A stretch of 64,000 nt of DNA, taken from Marinobacter shengliensis. GTDB taxonomy: Bacteria > Pseudomonadota > Gammaproteobacteria > Pseudomonadales > Oleiphilaceae. The DNA is taken from assembly GCF_003007715.1 (NCBI RefSeq), contig NZ_PXNO01000007.1, positions 124,001 through 188,000 of the forward strand, given 5' to 3'. The notes below the pieces were generated by a model, which saw only the letters and a list, made by a program, of their open reading frames with translations, was not told the origin of the DNA and did not search any database. A program made the translations under genes and the position numbers. Shown in pieces: positions 9,206 through 18,475 of this stretch; position 1 is the stretch's first letter; each line of letters opens with the position of its first letter.

Positions 9206-10900
9206 ATGAATAACCTCACCATCCAGGTGCGGGTGCTGTTGCTGGCACTGGTGCCGGTTATAGTTCTGACCGCACTGCTGACCACCTATAACCTGAATCA
9301 GGCCCGCTCGATCGGTGAGCAAGCAGTTGCCAGCTTCTCGGAAGACATGGAGGCCAGCAAACGCCAGGAACTCAGGAACTATCTCGAGTTAGCAAAGACC
9401 TCCATAAAGCATCTCTATGAACAACCCGGCTCGGCAAATGATCCCGAGGTTCAGCGACAAGCCTGGGATATTCTGCGGCAGCTGCGTTTCGATGACTCCG
9501 GCAGCGAGGGCTACCTGTTCGCGTATAACACCAACGGTGTGAACGTGATGCATGGCGTCAATGCGTCATTGGAAGGCCGGAATCTATGGGGGTTTCAGGA
9601 CCCTAACGGTACCTACCTGATTCGTGAGCTGGTGCGTGTTGCCCAGCGGGGCGGAGGCTATGTTCCTTATGGTTGGCAACACCCGGAAACCGGAGCGGTG
9701 GCTCCCAAACTGGGATACGCAGAGATGCTGCCGGAATGGGGGATTATGATCGGTACCGGTTTCTGGATTGATGGTCTTGAGAGCCAGGTGGCCAGCATGG
9801 AAGGGCGGGTTGGCGAATCGCTGGCAGCGGCCATAATCGGCTCTGTGACTACCTCACTTGTGGCGCTCGCCATCATCGTATTCCTGGCCCTGATTGTGGT
9901 GCGCGGCATTATACGACCGCTCAAATCCGCTGTCGGTGCCATGACCGGTATTGCCAGTGGCGACGGTGACCTGACCCGGCGCCTGGAGGTGAGTGGAAAA
10001 GATGAGCTGAGTCAGTTGGCGACAGCGTTCAACAGTTTTGCCGATCAGGTGCACGGCCTGGTAAAGCAGGTGCGGCAATCGTCTGAGACACTTAACGGCG
10101 CCACCGAAGAACTTAACGACGTGATGGTGGAGGCCGAGCAGGGCGTAGACCGGCAGAAGTCTGAGAGCGATCAGGTGGCCACGGCCATGAATGAAATGAC
10201 CGCAGCTGCCCAGGAGGTAGCCAGTAACGCCAGTGAAGCCTCGGATTCCGCCGGACATGCCATGGTGCAGGTGACAGACGCGCAGGGGCTGGTGCACCAG
10301 GCGATCGAGGTGATCGGTGGGTTGTCACAACAAGTCGAAGAAGGTGTGCAGGTGATTGAAAAGCTGGGTTCGGATTCCCGGCAGATTGACAGTGTGCTGG
10401 AGGTGATCCGTGAGATTGCTGACCAGACCAACCTGCTGGCGCTTAACGCCGCCATTGAGGCCGCCCGGGCCGGCGAAGCAGGACGTGGCTTTGCCGTGGT
10501 GGCTGACGAAGTGCGCACCTTGGCCAGCCGCACGCAGCAAAGCACCCAGGAAATCCAGAAAACCATCGAGCAACTCCAGCGAGGTGCACAGGAGGCGGTG
10601 AAGCTGATTGCGGCCATCAGTGATCGCAGTGAAGCTACCGTTGAGGAGACCCGGCAGGTGAACGAAGCCCTGCAGCGTATCTCTCAGGCAGTGAACACCA
10701 TCACCGATATGAATACCCAGATCGCCAGTGCTGCGGAAGAGCAGACCAGTGTGTCGGAAACCATCAACCAGAATGTTCATGAGATCGTGGCGATCTCCGA
10801 GCAAACGGCCCAGGGGACTCGACGGGCGGGGGATGCCACCCAGCGCCTGAAATCGTTGGCGGGTGAATTGACGGCCGAGGTCAGCCGCTACCGGGTGTAG
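9206..10900 (+). CDS. Methyl-accepting chemotaxis protein with periplasmic single-Cache sensor
   Basis: Chemoreceptor of 564 residues. TM1 (~8-28), a periplasmic sCache_2-type domain (about 35-190; [40 protein letters not shown]), TM2 (~203-228), a HAMP domain and a long cytoplasmic coiled coil with the signalling tip [20 protein letters not shown]. The C-terminus (AEVSRYRV) has no CheB/CheR tether pentapeptide. sCache_2 receptors often sense small organic acids. The gene lies 147 bases behind dctD on the same strand, so it may steer the cell toward the transporter's substrate, but no shared regulatory motif was found. Confidence 0.92.
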   Translation: MNNLTIQVRVLLLALVPVIVLTALLTTYNLNQARSIGEQAVASFSEDMEASKRQELRNYLELAKTSIKHLYEQPGSANDPEVQRQAWDILRQLRFDDSGSEGYLFAYNTNGVNVMHGVNASLEGRNLWGFQDPNGTYLIRELVRVAQRGGGYVPYGWQHPETGAVAPKLGYAEMLPEWGIMIGTGFWIDGLESQVASMEGRVGESLAAAIIGSVTTSLVALAIIVFLALIVVRGIIRPLKSAVGAMTGIASGDGDLTRRLEVSGKDELSQLATAFNSFADQVHGLVKQVRQSSETLNGATEELNDVMVEAEQGVDRQKSESDQVATAMNEMTAAAQEVASNASEASDSAGHAMVQVTDAQGLVHQAIEVIGGLSQQVEEGVQVIEKLGSDSRQIDSVLEVIREIADQTNLLALNAAIEAARAGEAGRGFAVVADEVRTLASRTQQSTQEIQKTIEQLQRGAQEAVKLIAAISDRSEATVEETRQVNEALQRISQAVNTITDMNTQIASAAEEQTSVSETINQNVHEIVAISEQTAQGTRRAGDATQRLKSLAGELTAEVSRYRV

Positions 10901-10932
10901 TACAGATCAGGGTATTGCGTGAGGTTTTAGCC

Positions 10933-10964
10933 GGGCGCAGCCATTCTCGGTGGCTGCGCCCTTT
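10933..10964 (+). terminator. Rho-independent terminator of the chemoreceptor gene
   Basis: A perfect 11-bp stem (GGGCGCAGCCA / TGGCTGCGCCC) with a 7-base loop, followed by TTT, 32 bases after the chemoreceptor stop. The opposite strand lacks a T-run, so it mainly serves the plus-strand gene. Confidence 0.75.
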
Positions 10965-10975
10965 CATATAGCCCT

Positions 10976-12634
10976 TCAGGGCGCAATCTTTTTCTTAAGC
11001 GCCTTGGTCAGAGGCCTTGGCAGGCTCGGCAGCGATTTCAGCAGCCAGGGCAGAACCTTTCTTTTCACGCCATTCAGGGATTCCGGCACTACCGCTTCGA
11101 TCAGGTGCGGGCCGGGGTTGTGTTTGGCGTATTCCATGGCTTTGATCAGTTCTTCGGCGGTGGTCACCCGGGTGCCGTGAACGCCCATGCTCTGGGCCAG
11201 CAGCGCGTAGTTGGTCACCGGGCCACTGATGTCGAGTTGAGACTTGGCCTTGGCCCCGGCTTCTTCTGCGCCAACCCGTTCCAGCTCCACGTTCAGGATG
11301 GAGTAGGAGGCGTTGTTGAAGATAATGGTGGTCACGTTCAGGTTTTCCCGGGCCATGGTCCACAGGGCCTGGTTGGTGTACATGGCGGTGCCGTCACCGA
11401 TCAGCGCGTAAACCTGGCGGTCGGGGCAGGCGATGGCCGCACCGACCGCGTTCGGCATGCCTTGTCCGATGGCGCCACCTGTCAGCGTGATCATGTCGTG
11501 CCTTGGCGAGCCGGCGGTCATGGCATTGAGCATCAGGCCGGAGGTGATGGATTCGTCCACAATGATGCTGTTCTCGGGCATCAGTTCGCCCACCGCCCGG
11601 CAAACTTTTTCGGCGGTGAGTTTGCCTTTGGGCAGGCCGGGGCGTCCAGGCGCCTGCAGCTTTGGTTGGGCGCTGCTGGCACCCAGGGTATCGGCCAGCT
11701 TCTTGAGGCTGGCGGTGGCATCCTGTTCCGGCGTGCTCAGGGTATGCGCGGTGCAGTTGTCCGGCACCAGGTAACTCTGTTTGCCGGGGTAGGCGAAGAA
11801 AGATACCGGCGCCTTGGCGTCCACCAGAATCAGATGGTCGAACTCGGAAAGCTGCAGGGTAGCGAGTTCTGCCAGGTAGGCGATCCGCTCCACCGGCGGC
11901 AGGCCGGCGCCCCGTTCAATGCGGGTCGGGAAGGTTTCAGCAAACAGGGTGACGCCATTATGGGCGGCAATGCGGGCGGCTTCCAGCAAGGCGGACTCGC
12001 GCAGGGCGCGGCCACCCAGCAGCAGGGCGGTTTTCTTGCCGCTGCCAATGGCCTCGGCGGCCGCCTTAACAGCGTTATCTTCAGCGGCAGGCGCTTGCGG
12101 TTGAGTGGGTGCGGCACAAGGTTTGCCGCCTTCGCCCCAGGACACGTCTGCCGGCAGAATCAGCGTGGCGACCTGGCCCGGCAAACCCCGGGCCGCAGTA
12201 ATGGCTTCGGCGGCGTCCTGGCAAAGGGCTTCTGTACTTTGTGACGTGCGCACAAAATTGGGGGAGATGTTGCGGGCCACGGTTTCGATGTCAGACTGCA
12301 ACTGGGCGTCGTATTTCACATGGTAGGTGGCATGGTCGCCAACAATGTTGACCACTGGCACCTTGCCTTTGCGGGCGTTGTGCAGGTTGGCCAGGCCATT
12401 GCCCAGGCCGCAGCCCAGGTGCAGCAGGGTGGCGGCGGGTTTGTCGGCCATCCGGGCGTAGCCGTCGGCGGCACCGGTGGCCACGCCTTCAAACAGCGCC
12501 AGTACCGCTCGCATTTTGGGTTCGCTGTCCAGAGCGGCGACAAAATGCATTTCGCTGGTGCCGGGGTTGGTAAAGCAGACTTCAATACCCGAATCCACCA
12601 GGGTTTTCATGAGTGCCTGAGCGCCGTTAGTCAT
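10976..12634 (-). CDS. ThDP-dependent enzyme, acetolactate synthase large-subunit-like (2-oxoacid decarboxylase/lyase)
   Basis: Thiamine-diphosphate enzyme of 552 residues with the three-domain acetolactate synthase/benzoylformate decarboxylase fold. The activating glutamate is Glu49 in ALFEGVATGAADGYARM. The ThDP motif starts at Gly413-Asp414 (GDGTAMYTNQALWTMARENL...IIFNNASYSILNVE). There is no regulatory subunit next to it, so branched-chain biosynthesis is unlikely. The gene overlaps the FMN 2-hydroxyacid dehydrogenase by four bases (ATGA), suggesting that it cleaves or decarboxylates the 2-oxoacid that enzyme makes, as MdlC does after MdlB in mandelate catabolism. The real substrate is unknown. 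Confidence 0.85.
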   Translation of the reverse strand: MTNGAQALMKTLVDSGIEVCFTNPGTSEMHFVAALDSEPKMRAVLALFEGVATGAADGYARMADKPAATLLHLGCGLGNGLANLHNARKGKVPVVNIVGDHATYHVKYDAQLQSDIETVARNISPNFVRTSQSTEALCQDAAEAITAARGLPGQVATLILPADVSWGEGGKPCAAPTQPQAPAAEDNAVKAAAEAIGSGKKTALLLGGRALRESALLEAARIAAHNGVTLFAETFPTRIERGAGLPPVERIAYLAELATLQLSEFDHLILVDAKAPVSFFAYPGKQSYLVPDNCTAHTLSTPEQDATASLKKLADTLGASSAQPKLQAPGRPGLPKGKLTAEKVCRAVGELMPENSIIVDESITSGLMLNAMTAGSPRHDMITLTGGAIGQGMPNAVGAAIACPDRQVYALIGDGTAMYTNQALWTMARENLNVTTIIFNNASYSILNVELERVGAEEAGAKAKSQLDISGPVTNYALLAQSMGVHGTRVTTAEELIKAMEYAKHNPGPHLIEAVVPESLNGVKRKVLPWLLKSLPSLPRPLTKALKKKIAP

Positions 12635-13818
12635 TGTTGTTCTCCAGCTTGGGTCAATGTGTGTGTGTTTGGCAGGTCCAGGTGGGCTGCGCTGATGTCG
12701 GCAATTCGGGTGACGCCGGTCAGGGTCATGGCCAGTTTCAGTTCCTGCTGCCAGGTGTTCAGGAGTCGGGTTAATCCGGCCTGGCCTTCCGCCGCCAGGG
12801 CCCAGGCCCAGGGCCGGCCAACCATCACGCCGTTGGCCCCCAGGGCGAGGGCGCGGAAAACGTCCACGCCGTTGCGGATGCCGCCATCCACCAGGATCTC
12901 GGTGTCTTTACCAACGGCGGCAACAATATCAGGGAGTTTGCTGGCGGTGGCGGCTACACCGTCGAGCTGGCGACCGCCGTGGTTGGAGACCACGATGCCA
13001 TCGGCACCCACGTTGACGGCTGCCTTGGCATCGTCCACTTCCAGGATGCCTTTGAGGATCAGCTTGCCGGGCCAGCGTTCCCGCAGCCATTCGATGGCCT
13101 GCCAGGTAACGGAGGCGTCGAACTGGGTATCCACCCACTGTTTGAAGGAATCCAGATTGCTGGCCTCTGGCACCGCGTCGCTCAGGTTGCCGAAGGTCAG
13201 CGGTTTGCCTTTTATGGCCACTTGCCAAAGCCATCCCGGCCGCGACAGCAGTTGCTGTGCCTTGAGGGCGACGGAACGGGCACCGCTGCTGTCCAGACCG
13301 TTGCGGGTGTCCCGGTGTCTGGGGCCGGGCAGGGGCAGGTCGATGGTGAAAACCAGTGTCTGGCAGCCGGCATTCCAGGCTTTTTTCAGCAGGGTGTCTA
13401 CGTACTCCCGGTCACGAATCATGTACAACTGGAACCAGAAGGGTGCACTGGCGGCGGCTTTCACTTCTTCCAGTGGGCAGATGCCAACGGTAGAGAGGGT
13501 GAACGGCACGTCGGCGGCATTGGCGGCTTTTACCGCCTGGGCTTCGCCGCGCTGTGCCATCATGCCGGCCAGCCCCAGGGGCGCCAGGGCAACTGGCATG
13601 CTGCAGGATTGGCCGGCCAGCTGGGCGCGGGTGTCTACGTTGTCGACATCAATCAGCACACGCTGGCGTAGGGCGATGTCCTGCCAGCCGCTGACATTGG
13701 CCCGCAGGGTTTGCTCTTCGGTGGCACCGCCGTCCAGATAGTCTGCGAGGAAACGGGGCAGTTTACGGCGGGCGAGGATCTGGTAGTCGGCGGCAGTGGC
13801 CGGATATCTCAGGGGCAT
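12631..13818 (-). CDS. FMN-dependent 2-hydroxyacid dehydrogenase (LldD/MdlB family)
   Basis: Family member of L-lactate and (S)-mandelate dehydrogenases and glycolate oxidase, 395 residues; oxidises (S)-2-hydroxyacids to 2-oxoacids. The N-terminus (DYQILARRKLPRFLADYLDGGA) is typical. FMN and substrate residues are seen in LAPLGLAGMM, FWFQLYMIRDRE, and the catalytic His280 with its arginine in VSNHGGRQLDG. Family enzymes pass electrons to quinone or oxygen. It lies between the FAD dehydrogenase (4-base gap) and the ThDP enzyme (4-base overlap) in one operon under the divergent AraC-type regulator. Confidence 0.92.
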   Translation of the reverse strand: MPLRYPATAADYQILARRKLPRFLADYLDGGATEEQTLRANVSGWQDIALRQRVLIDVDNVDTRAQLAGQSCSMPVALAPLGLAGMMAQRGEAQAVKAANAADVPFTLSTVGICPLEEVKAAASAPFWFQLYMIRDREYVDTLLKKAWNAGCQTLVFTIDLPLPGPRHRDTRNGLDSSGARSVALKAQQLLSRPGWLWQVAIKGKPLTFGNLSDAVPEASNLDSFKQWVDTQFDASVTWQAIEWLRERWPGKLILKGILEVDDAKAAVNVGADGIVVSNHGGRQLDGVAATASKLPDIVAAVGKDTEILVDGGIRNGVDVFRALALGANGVMVGRPWAWALAAEGQAGLTRLLNTWQQELKLAMTLTGVTRIADISAAHLDLPNTHTLTQAGEQQ

Positions 13819-13822
13819 GGTG

Positions 13823-15436
13823 TCAGCCTCCGTGGGTGATGGAACGGGCGGCCGCCCGGGCAGTCAGAATGCAACCGGGCAGGAAGGTGCCTTCCAGTGA
13901 TCGCTTGCCGTTGCTGCCTCCGCCACCAAAACCGGCCGCTTCACCCACGCAGTAAAGGCCTCGGATGGGCTGGCCGCCGGCATCCAGCACCCGGCTTTGC
14001 AGGTCGGTGCGCAGGCCGCCCAGGCTCTTGCGGGTGGTCAGTTGCATGTGAATGGCGATGAAGGGGCCGGCCCCTGACTTCTGCAGTGGCGCCGGTTTGC
14101 AGGTACGCAGCCGGTCCGGGCCCCATTGGCGGGCGTGGCGTATCATGCGGATTTGCGGGTCGTTGTTCAGCTGGCTGCCTTTGCTGAAATTGGCATCGAA
14201 GGCATCGGCGGTGGCTTTCAGAGTGGCAGCGTCAATGTCCAGAGAGCAGGTCAGGGCGTTCATTTTCTTCGCCAGCCCTTCCAGGGTGTCATCCACCAGG
14301 AAGTGCCGGCTTTCGTTCTGCATCTGATTCACCAGTGGTTTGTTGCCCAGCAGCAGTTCTTTCAGGAACAGGGGGAATTGCTTGTCCCGGATGCGGGCGT
14401 TGTGTTCGGCACCGGAGATGGCAAATTCTTTCAGGGCGATACGCCGGTTCAGCAGGTGCCAGGTCCAGGGTTTTTCCTGTTCCGCCACGCGCTGGCACAG
14501 CCAGTGGGTATCGAAGCCGGTCACCAGGGGCTCCGGCCCAATGCGCTCGCCCCGATGGTTCAGCCAGAGCGCGGATTTACACGGAATGGTCGACAGGCCA
14601 TGGCCCGGGAAATGCGGATAGGGGTGGGGAAAGCCCGCCGCATAGTTCCACATTTCGCCGGCGTGGGTAATGCGTGCGCCCAGGTGGTCTTTGGCCCAGT
14701 GGTGCAGTTTGCCATCGGCAAACGGGTGGGCACCGTTAAGCATGGTGGCCGGTTGCGGGCGATGTTTGGGCCAGTTGGCCCGGCATTCGGCATGGCCGCC
14801 ATTGATGCCGCCCATGGCGAGAACTACATTGGAGGCGGCAAAACGGACCTCTTCGCCGGTTTCCTCGTTGATGGCAACGGCGCCGCAGACCTCGCCGGCC
14901 TGATGGTCGAGCGCGGTGATTCGGTGGCGGTGGTGAATGGCCAGTCGGCCGCTGGCGTTGGCCTCATGCAGGGCGCTGACCATGCAGCGCACCAACTCCC
15001 GGGAGGTGCCCCAGGTGACGTGGTAGCGGGGCACACTATTGCCATCGCCAAACCGGCCACGTTCTACCCAGTTCACCGCCGGCATGAATTTAATGCCCTC
15101 GTTGGCGAGCCAGTCGTGCACCTCGGAGCGGGAATGTTCAACGTAGTAGCGGGCCCACTGCATGGGCCATTCATCATTGGGGTCCAGTTCACCAAAGCGC
15201 AGCCAGTCCTGAAGGGCCAGTTCCGGGGAGTCGGCAATTCCCATACGCCGCTGTAGCGGGGTGTCGATCAGCGCCATGCCGCCAAAGGCCCACAACGCGA
15301 GGCCGCCAAAGCGTTCGGGGGTATCCCGGTCAACGATGGTAACAGTCTTGCCCGCCCGCAGGGCTTCGAGGGCGGTAACCATGCCCGCCAGGCCGCCGCC
15401 GGCAATCAGGATGTCTGAGCAATCAGGTTTTGCCAT
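13823..15436 (-). CDS. FAD-binding dehydrogenase (fumarate reductase/KstD-like flavoprotein)
   Basis: Flavoprotein of 537 residues with an N-terminal Rossmann FAD motif (ILIAGGGLAGMVTALEALRAG, then VDRD) and the C-terminal FAD segment GLYCVGEAAGFGGGGSNGKRSLEG. It belongs to the FAD_binding_2 group that includes succinate/fumarate enzymes and 3-ketosteroid dehydrogenases; the subfamily's substrates are largely unassigned. I chose the ATG at 15436: a longer frame to 15481 would add MVCNNKTKNTFWTCT, which overlaps the predicted -10 region. First gene of the hydroxyacid operon. A role in desaturating or oxidising the same carbon chain is inferred from position only. Confidence 0.85.
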   Translation of the reverse strand: MAKPDCSDILIAGGGLAGMVTALEALRAGKTVTIVDRDTPERFGGLALWAFGGMALIDTPLQRRMGIADSPELALQDWLRFGELDPNDEWPMQWARYYVEHSRSEVHDWLANEGIKFMPAVNWVERGRFGDGNSVPRYHVTWGTSRELVRCMVSALHEANASGRLAIHHRHRITALDHQAGEVCGAVAINEETGEEVRFAASNVVLAMGGINGGHAECRANWPKHRPQPATMLNGAHPFADGKLHHWAKDHLGARITHAGEMWNYAAGFPHPYPHFPGHGLSTIPCKSALWLNHRGERIGPEPLVTGFDTHWLCQRVAEQEKPWTWHLLNRRIALKEFAISGAEHNARIRDKQFPLFLKELLLGNKPLVNQMQNESRHFLVDDTLEGLAKKMNALTCSLDIDAATLKATADAFDANFSKGSQLNNDPQIRMIRHARQWGPDRLRTCKPAPLQKSGAGPFIAIHMQLTTRKSLGGLRTDLQSRVLDAGGQPIRGLYCVGEAAGFGGGGSNGKRSLEGTFLPGCILTARAAARSITHGG

Positions 15437-15479
15437 GGTGCATGTCCAAAATGTGTTTTTGGTTTTGTTGTTACAGACC

Positions 15480-15508
15480 ATATAACGCTATGATCGGATC
15501 TGAATTGA
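15480..15508 (-). promoter_or_regulatory. Putative promoter of the hydroxyacid operon
   Basis: Read on the minus strand: -35 TCAATT, 17-base spacer, -10 TTATAT. The -35 coincides with the end of the proximal AraC-type direct repeat, as in activator-dependent class II promoters. A start near 15473 would leave a leader of about 40 bases before the ATG at 15436. Confidence 0.45.
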
Positions 15509-15542
15509 CTTCAGAGGCCAGAATAATTGACTTTAGAAGCCA
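15503..15542. promoter_or_regulatory. Tandem direct-repeat operator for the AraC-family regulator
   Basis: Two 18-bp direct repeats, AATTGACTTCAGAGGCCA (15503-15520) and AATTGACTTTAGAAGCCA (15525-15542), identical at 16 of 18 positions and offset by 22 bp (two helical turns). This is the usual layout for a dimer of AraC-type activators. The distal copy overlaps the possible TTG start at 15527, which favours the ATG at 15551 as the real start of the regulator. Confidence 0.65.
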
Positions 15543-15550
15543 CCGTTTCC

Positions 15551-16531
15551 ATGGGGTGGGTCAACACCGTGATCGATGCCGCTCGCCGTCTGGGGGTTGG
15601 CGACACCGTGTTGCTCGAAACTGCAGGCTTGCCAGCACAGGCACTGGCCTGGGAGCGCTGGCCCATCGATTTCATTACCCGGCTCTGGCACGCCGCCGAA
15701 CGCTGTACCCACGATCCAGGCTTTGGCCTGAAAGTGGGCACGGGCGTGCGCCCGGCCAGTATTGATGCTGTCAGTTTCGCCATGCAGAGTGCGGCGACGC
15801 TGCGTGAAGCCATTACCCTGGTGCAGAAGTATCAGCGTCTTATCTCCGACGGTGGGCGCTTCCAGATGTTGCCCGGTAGCCGGGGTACCTGGATTGTCTA
15901 CCATCCAAGGCAGGGCCGGCTGGCGTTCAGTCCCCACCAGATTGAGGCCGTATTGTCGGCGGTGGTCAGCCTGACAGACTGGATAGCGGGATCGGCGGTG
16001 CGGCCGGTGCGGGTGCAGTTCAGCCAGGCCCGGCTGGGGCCGGTTCGCGGTTATCGGGAGGTGTTTGGCTGCCCGGTGGATTTTGAGCAGGCATTCAGCG
16101 GGCTGCTGGTGAGTCATGAGGTGCTGGACAAGCCCCTGCCACAGGCAGACCCGGCCCTGGCTCAGGTACACGAGCAATACAATGCCGGGCGATTGGCGGC
16201 TTTGGAAAAGGGCGCAGTGTCGGCAGAGGATCTGCGGCAATGGCTGGTGGCCCGTGTCGGACCCACGTTACCCCGTCGGGCAGAGGCAGCGGGAGCGCTG
16301 GGTATCAGTGAGCGGACGCTGGCGCGCAGGCTGGAGACTCAGGGTTACACGTTTAACAGCTTGCTGGATGAGGTGCGCCAGGAACTTGCCCTGGCGGCCG
16401 TGCGAGAATCCCGCCAGTCCCTGGCGGATATTGCACTATCCCTCGGCTTCGCCGAGCCGAGCACGTTCTACCGGGCCTTTCACCGTTGGACCGGAATGCC
16501 CCCGGCGCGCTGGCGCCGGGAGCTACCTTAG
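15551..16531 (+). CDS. AraC-family transcriptional regulator (OruR/ArgR-like architecture)
   Basis: Regulator of 326 residues with an N-terminal ligand-binding domain of the Arabinose_bd type (to ~residue 195; CTHDPGFGLKVGTG, AVSFAMQSAATLREAI) and a C-terminal double helix-turn-helix (AAGALGISERTLARRLETQG; SLADIALSLGFAEPSTFYRAFHRWTGMPPARWR). It is divergent from the 2-hydroxyacid operon and almost certainly its regulator. An alternative TTG start at 15527 has AGAGG 9 bases upstream, but it lies inside the tandem operator, so I prefer the ATG. The stop is 2 bases from the end of the convergent hydrolase gene. Confidence 0.88.
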   Translation: MGWVNTVIDAARRLGVGDTVLLETAGLPAQALAWERWPIDFITRLWHAAERCTHDPGFGLKVGTGVRPASIDAVSFAMQSAATLREAITLVQKYQRLISDGGRFQMLPGSRGTWIVYHPRQGRLAFSPHQIEAVLSAVVSLTDWIAGSAVRPVRVQFSQARLGPVRGYREVFGCPVDFEQAFSGLLVSHEVLDKPLPQADPALAQVHEQYNAGRLAALEKGAVSAEDLRQWLVARVGPTLPRRAEAAGALGISERTLARRLETQGYTFNSLLDEVRQELALAAVRESRQSLADIALSLGFAEPSTFYRAFHRWTGMPPARWRRELP

Positions 16532-16533
16532 TT

Positions 16534-18468
16534 CTATCGGATCGATGCGAGCCGCTCTTGACCGTCGGAGGTCAGGATCGGCAGTGCCACTTCGCCGGAA
16601 ACCTGGACCGTCGAAACCACCAGGTCGCGGGAGAAGGCACCCACAAACGTCGGGTGCTGGCCGTAAATCATCAGTACCAGGCGGTCACCCTCGCTCAGCC
16701 GCTCTGCAATGCCCGTGAGCTGAACCTGGTGGCTGCCCAGGCCGCGAATTGGCTGGACCTGCTCGTCAATCAGTTCCGGTGCACCGAATCCGTTCTTGAT
16801 CACGCCAACCCCGACAAACAGGATGGCGTCGCAGGTGCCCAGGCTCAGAATCGGATCAGAACTTTCAAGGCAGGCATTATCCAGAGTATCCAGGCCAAGA
16901 CTGACATTGAGATCGACGGTGGGGATGCCGGCAACCACGCCATCCTCTGGCATGGTGGTCAGGGGAACGATGGTGGGCAACACGCCGGCCGGGCCGATCA
17001 GCGCGGAAACCGGTAATGACGCTCCGAGAATGTCACGGGCAATCGGGAAGACCTGACCGCCTACGGTCACCTCCGGTGCTGATACCGCATCTCCGGGTGA
17101 CAGGGTGTAGCAGATCTGCTGGCCGGTGGTGATGACATTGTCAGCGTTGCCTTTACCCAGCAGCTTTTCGTTGAACCAGGCCACGGTCGCCCGGTTGATC
17201 TCGATATCACCACAGCTTGCCAGGGCGTTCAGGCCGGCGGCAGGCAGTTCGGGCACTGCGTCCAAATAGAAATCAAAGCTGGCCAGGGTTTCCTGAATCA
17301 GCCCCACGTTGGGGGCCAGGTAATGATGGCTGAACGGATAGGTCAGCAGCCTCACGTCGCCACCGGCTTTCTTCATCGACAGGTAGTTTTCATAGGCTTC
17401 GTTGAACGGGAACAGGCTGTCGCGCATGCCCTGGAACATCAGCACATCCACCGGGTAGGGTGTGCTCTGGGGTGTCTTGATGATATAGCGGCCATCGCTG
17501 GTGATGGGCAGCCGGCCGGTGATGGGGTCGAGCAGGTACTCCTGGCTGTTACCGCTGTCGAACAACTCCAGCCCGCGCTCGTTATCCGAGAAATAGCTGG
17601 GGCTGTGATAGTGGAAGAAGTCCAGAGCGGCCTCGGGGAACCGGTTGCCGACAAGGCCATCAATCAGCGTGCTCCGGATAAACGGGTCCATGGCGCCGCC
17701 GGTGCCGGCATCACCGGCCAGGGACAGGAACGCTGCCCAGTAGTTCTTGGTGACACCACCCTGGTTCAGGCTGTAGGTGAGATCATGCCAGGTGATCTGG
17801 GGCACCATGGCGTCCATGCGTTGATCCGGGTCCACGTTATACAGCAGGTACTGGAAGCCACCGCCGTAACTGCCACCCACGCCACCAAGTAGCAGGTTGT
17901 TGTCACGATATTTCAGGTAATCCAGATGGGTTTCGGCCCAGTCGACAATCTGCATCAGATCTTCACCTTCAAAGTCCGGGTCCATCACCCGAACCGTTCC
18001 GCCGCTTTCTCCATGGCCTCGCTGATCAATACTGATCACGGCGTAGCCCGCGTCAATCAGTGGCTTGATCGGTGCCAGCGGATCATCACCTGCGGTTGTG
18101 GTGCGTGAACCACTGAAACCATGGCCCTGCAGTATCAGGGGGTGCTTGGTATCGCAGTCGAACAGCGAGGGCTCGAATACCTCGAACACGATGGCGGCAC
18201 CGTCCACGCGGGACGGCATTTCTACCCGGTAGCTCCGGCCGCCAACAAGGTCAGTGCTCTGGTTACACGAGGCAGGCTCGAGCGCGCTGATGCTGGCTGG
18301 TATGGGGCGGCTGATGGCTCTGGTGGTCGGTTGCGGTTGGCTGGCTTGTGGCGCACTGGCCTGTACACCGGGGGTGTTGGTTTCCGGTGCTGCGTCGTTG
18401 CCGCCGCCGCAGGCAGTCAGAAGGGCTGCGCTCAAGCTGGTGATTGCGAACTTGGTCAGATGGTTCAT
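16534..18468 (-). CDS. Lipoprotein alpha/beta hydrolase (CocE/NonD, X-Pro dipeptidyl-peptidase-like)
   Basis: Exported hydrolase of 644 residues. The signal peptide ends in the lipobox LTAC, with Cys20 the lipid-anchored residue, followed by a Pro/Ala/Thr-rich linker to ~60. The alpha/beta-hydrolase core has SIDQRGHGESGG, the nucleophile elbow GGSYGGG with Ser200, a candidate acid in MFQGMRDSLFPF and a candidate His in YPFSHHYLAP. The last ~200 residues are beta-rich and may correspond to the jelly-roll C-terminal domain of S15/CocE enzymes. Substrate (ester, peptide or polyester) is not predictable. The ribosome site lies in the 3' arm of an inverted repeat in the leader. Confidence 0.8.
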   Translation of the reverse strand: MNHLTKFAITSLSAALLTACGGGNDAAPETNTPGVQASAPQASQPQPTTRAISRPIPASISALEPASCNQSTDLVGGRSYRVEMPSRVDGAAIVFEVFEPSLFDCDTKHPLILQGHGFSGSRTTTAGDDPLAPIKPLIDAGYAVISIDQRGHGESGGTVRVMDPDFEGEDLMQIVDWAETHLDYLKYRDNNLLLGGVGGSYGGGFQYLLYNVDPDQRMDAMVPQITWHDLTYSLNQGGVTKNYWAAFLSLAGDAGTGGAMDPFIRSTLIDGLVGNRFPEAALDFFHYHSPSYFSDNERGLELFDSGNSQEYLLDPITGRLPITSDGRYIIKTPQSTPYPVDVLMFQGMRDSLFPFNEAYENYLSMKKAGGDVRLLTYPFSHHYLAPNVGLIQETLASFDFYLDAVPELPAAGLNALASCGDIEINRATVAWFNEKLLGKGNADNVITTGQQICYTLSPGDAVSAPEVTVGGQVFPIARDILGASLPVSALIGPAGVLPTIVPLTTMPEDGVVAGIPTVDLNVSLGLDTLDNACLESSDPILSLGTCDAILFVGVGVIKNGFGAPELIDEQVQPIRGLGSHQVQLTGIAERLSEGDRLVLMIYGQHPTFVGAFSRDLVVSTVQVSGEVALPILTSDGQERLASIR

Positions 18469-18475
18469 CGGTTTG

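Noticed and set aside
10976..12634. Acetolactate synthase of valine/isoleucine biosynthesis (ilvB)
   Set aside because: No small regulatory subunit or ilvC nearby; it is embedded in a hydroxyacid oxidation operon with an AraC-type regulator.
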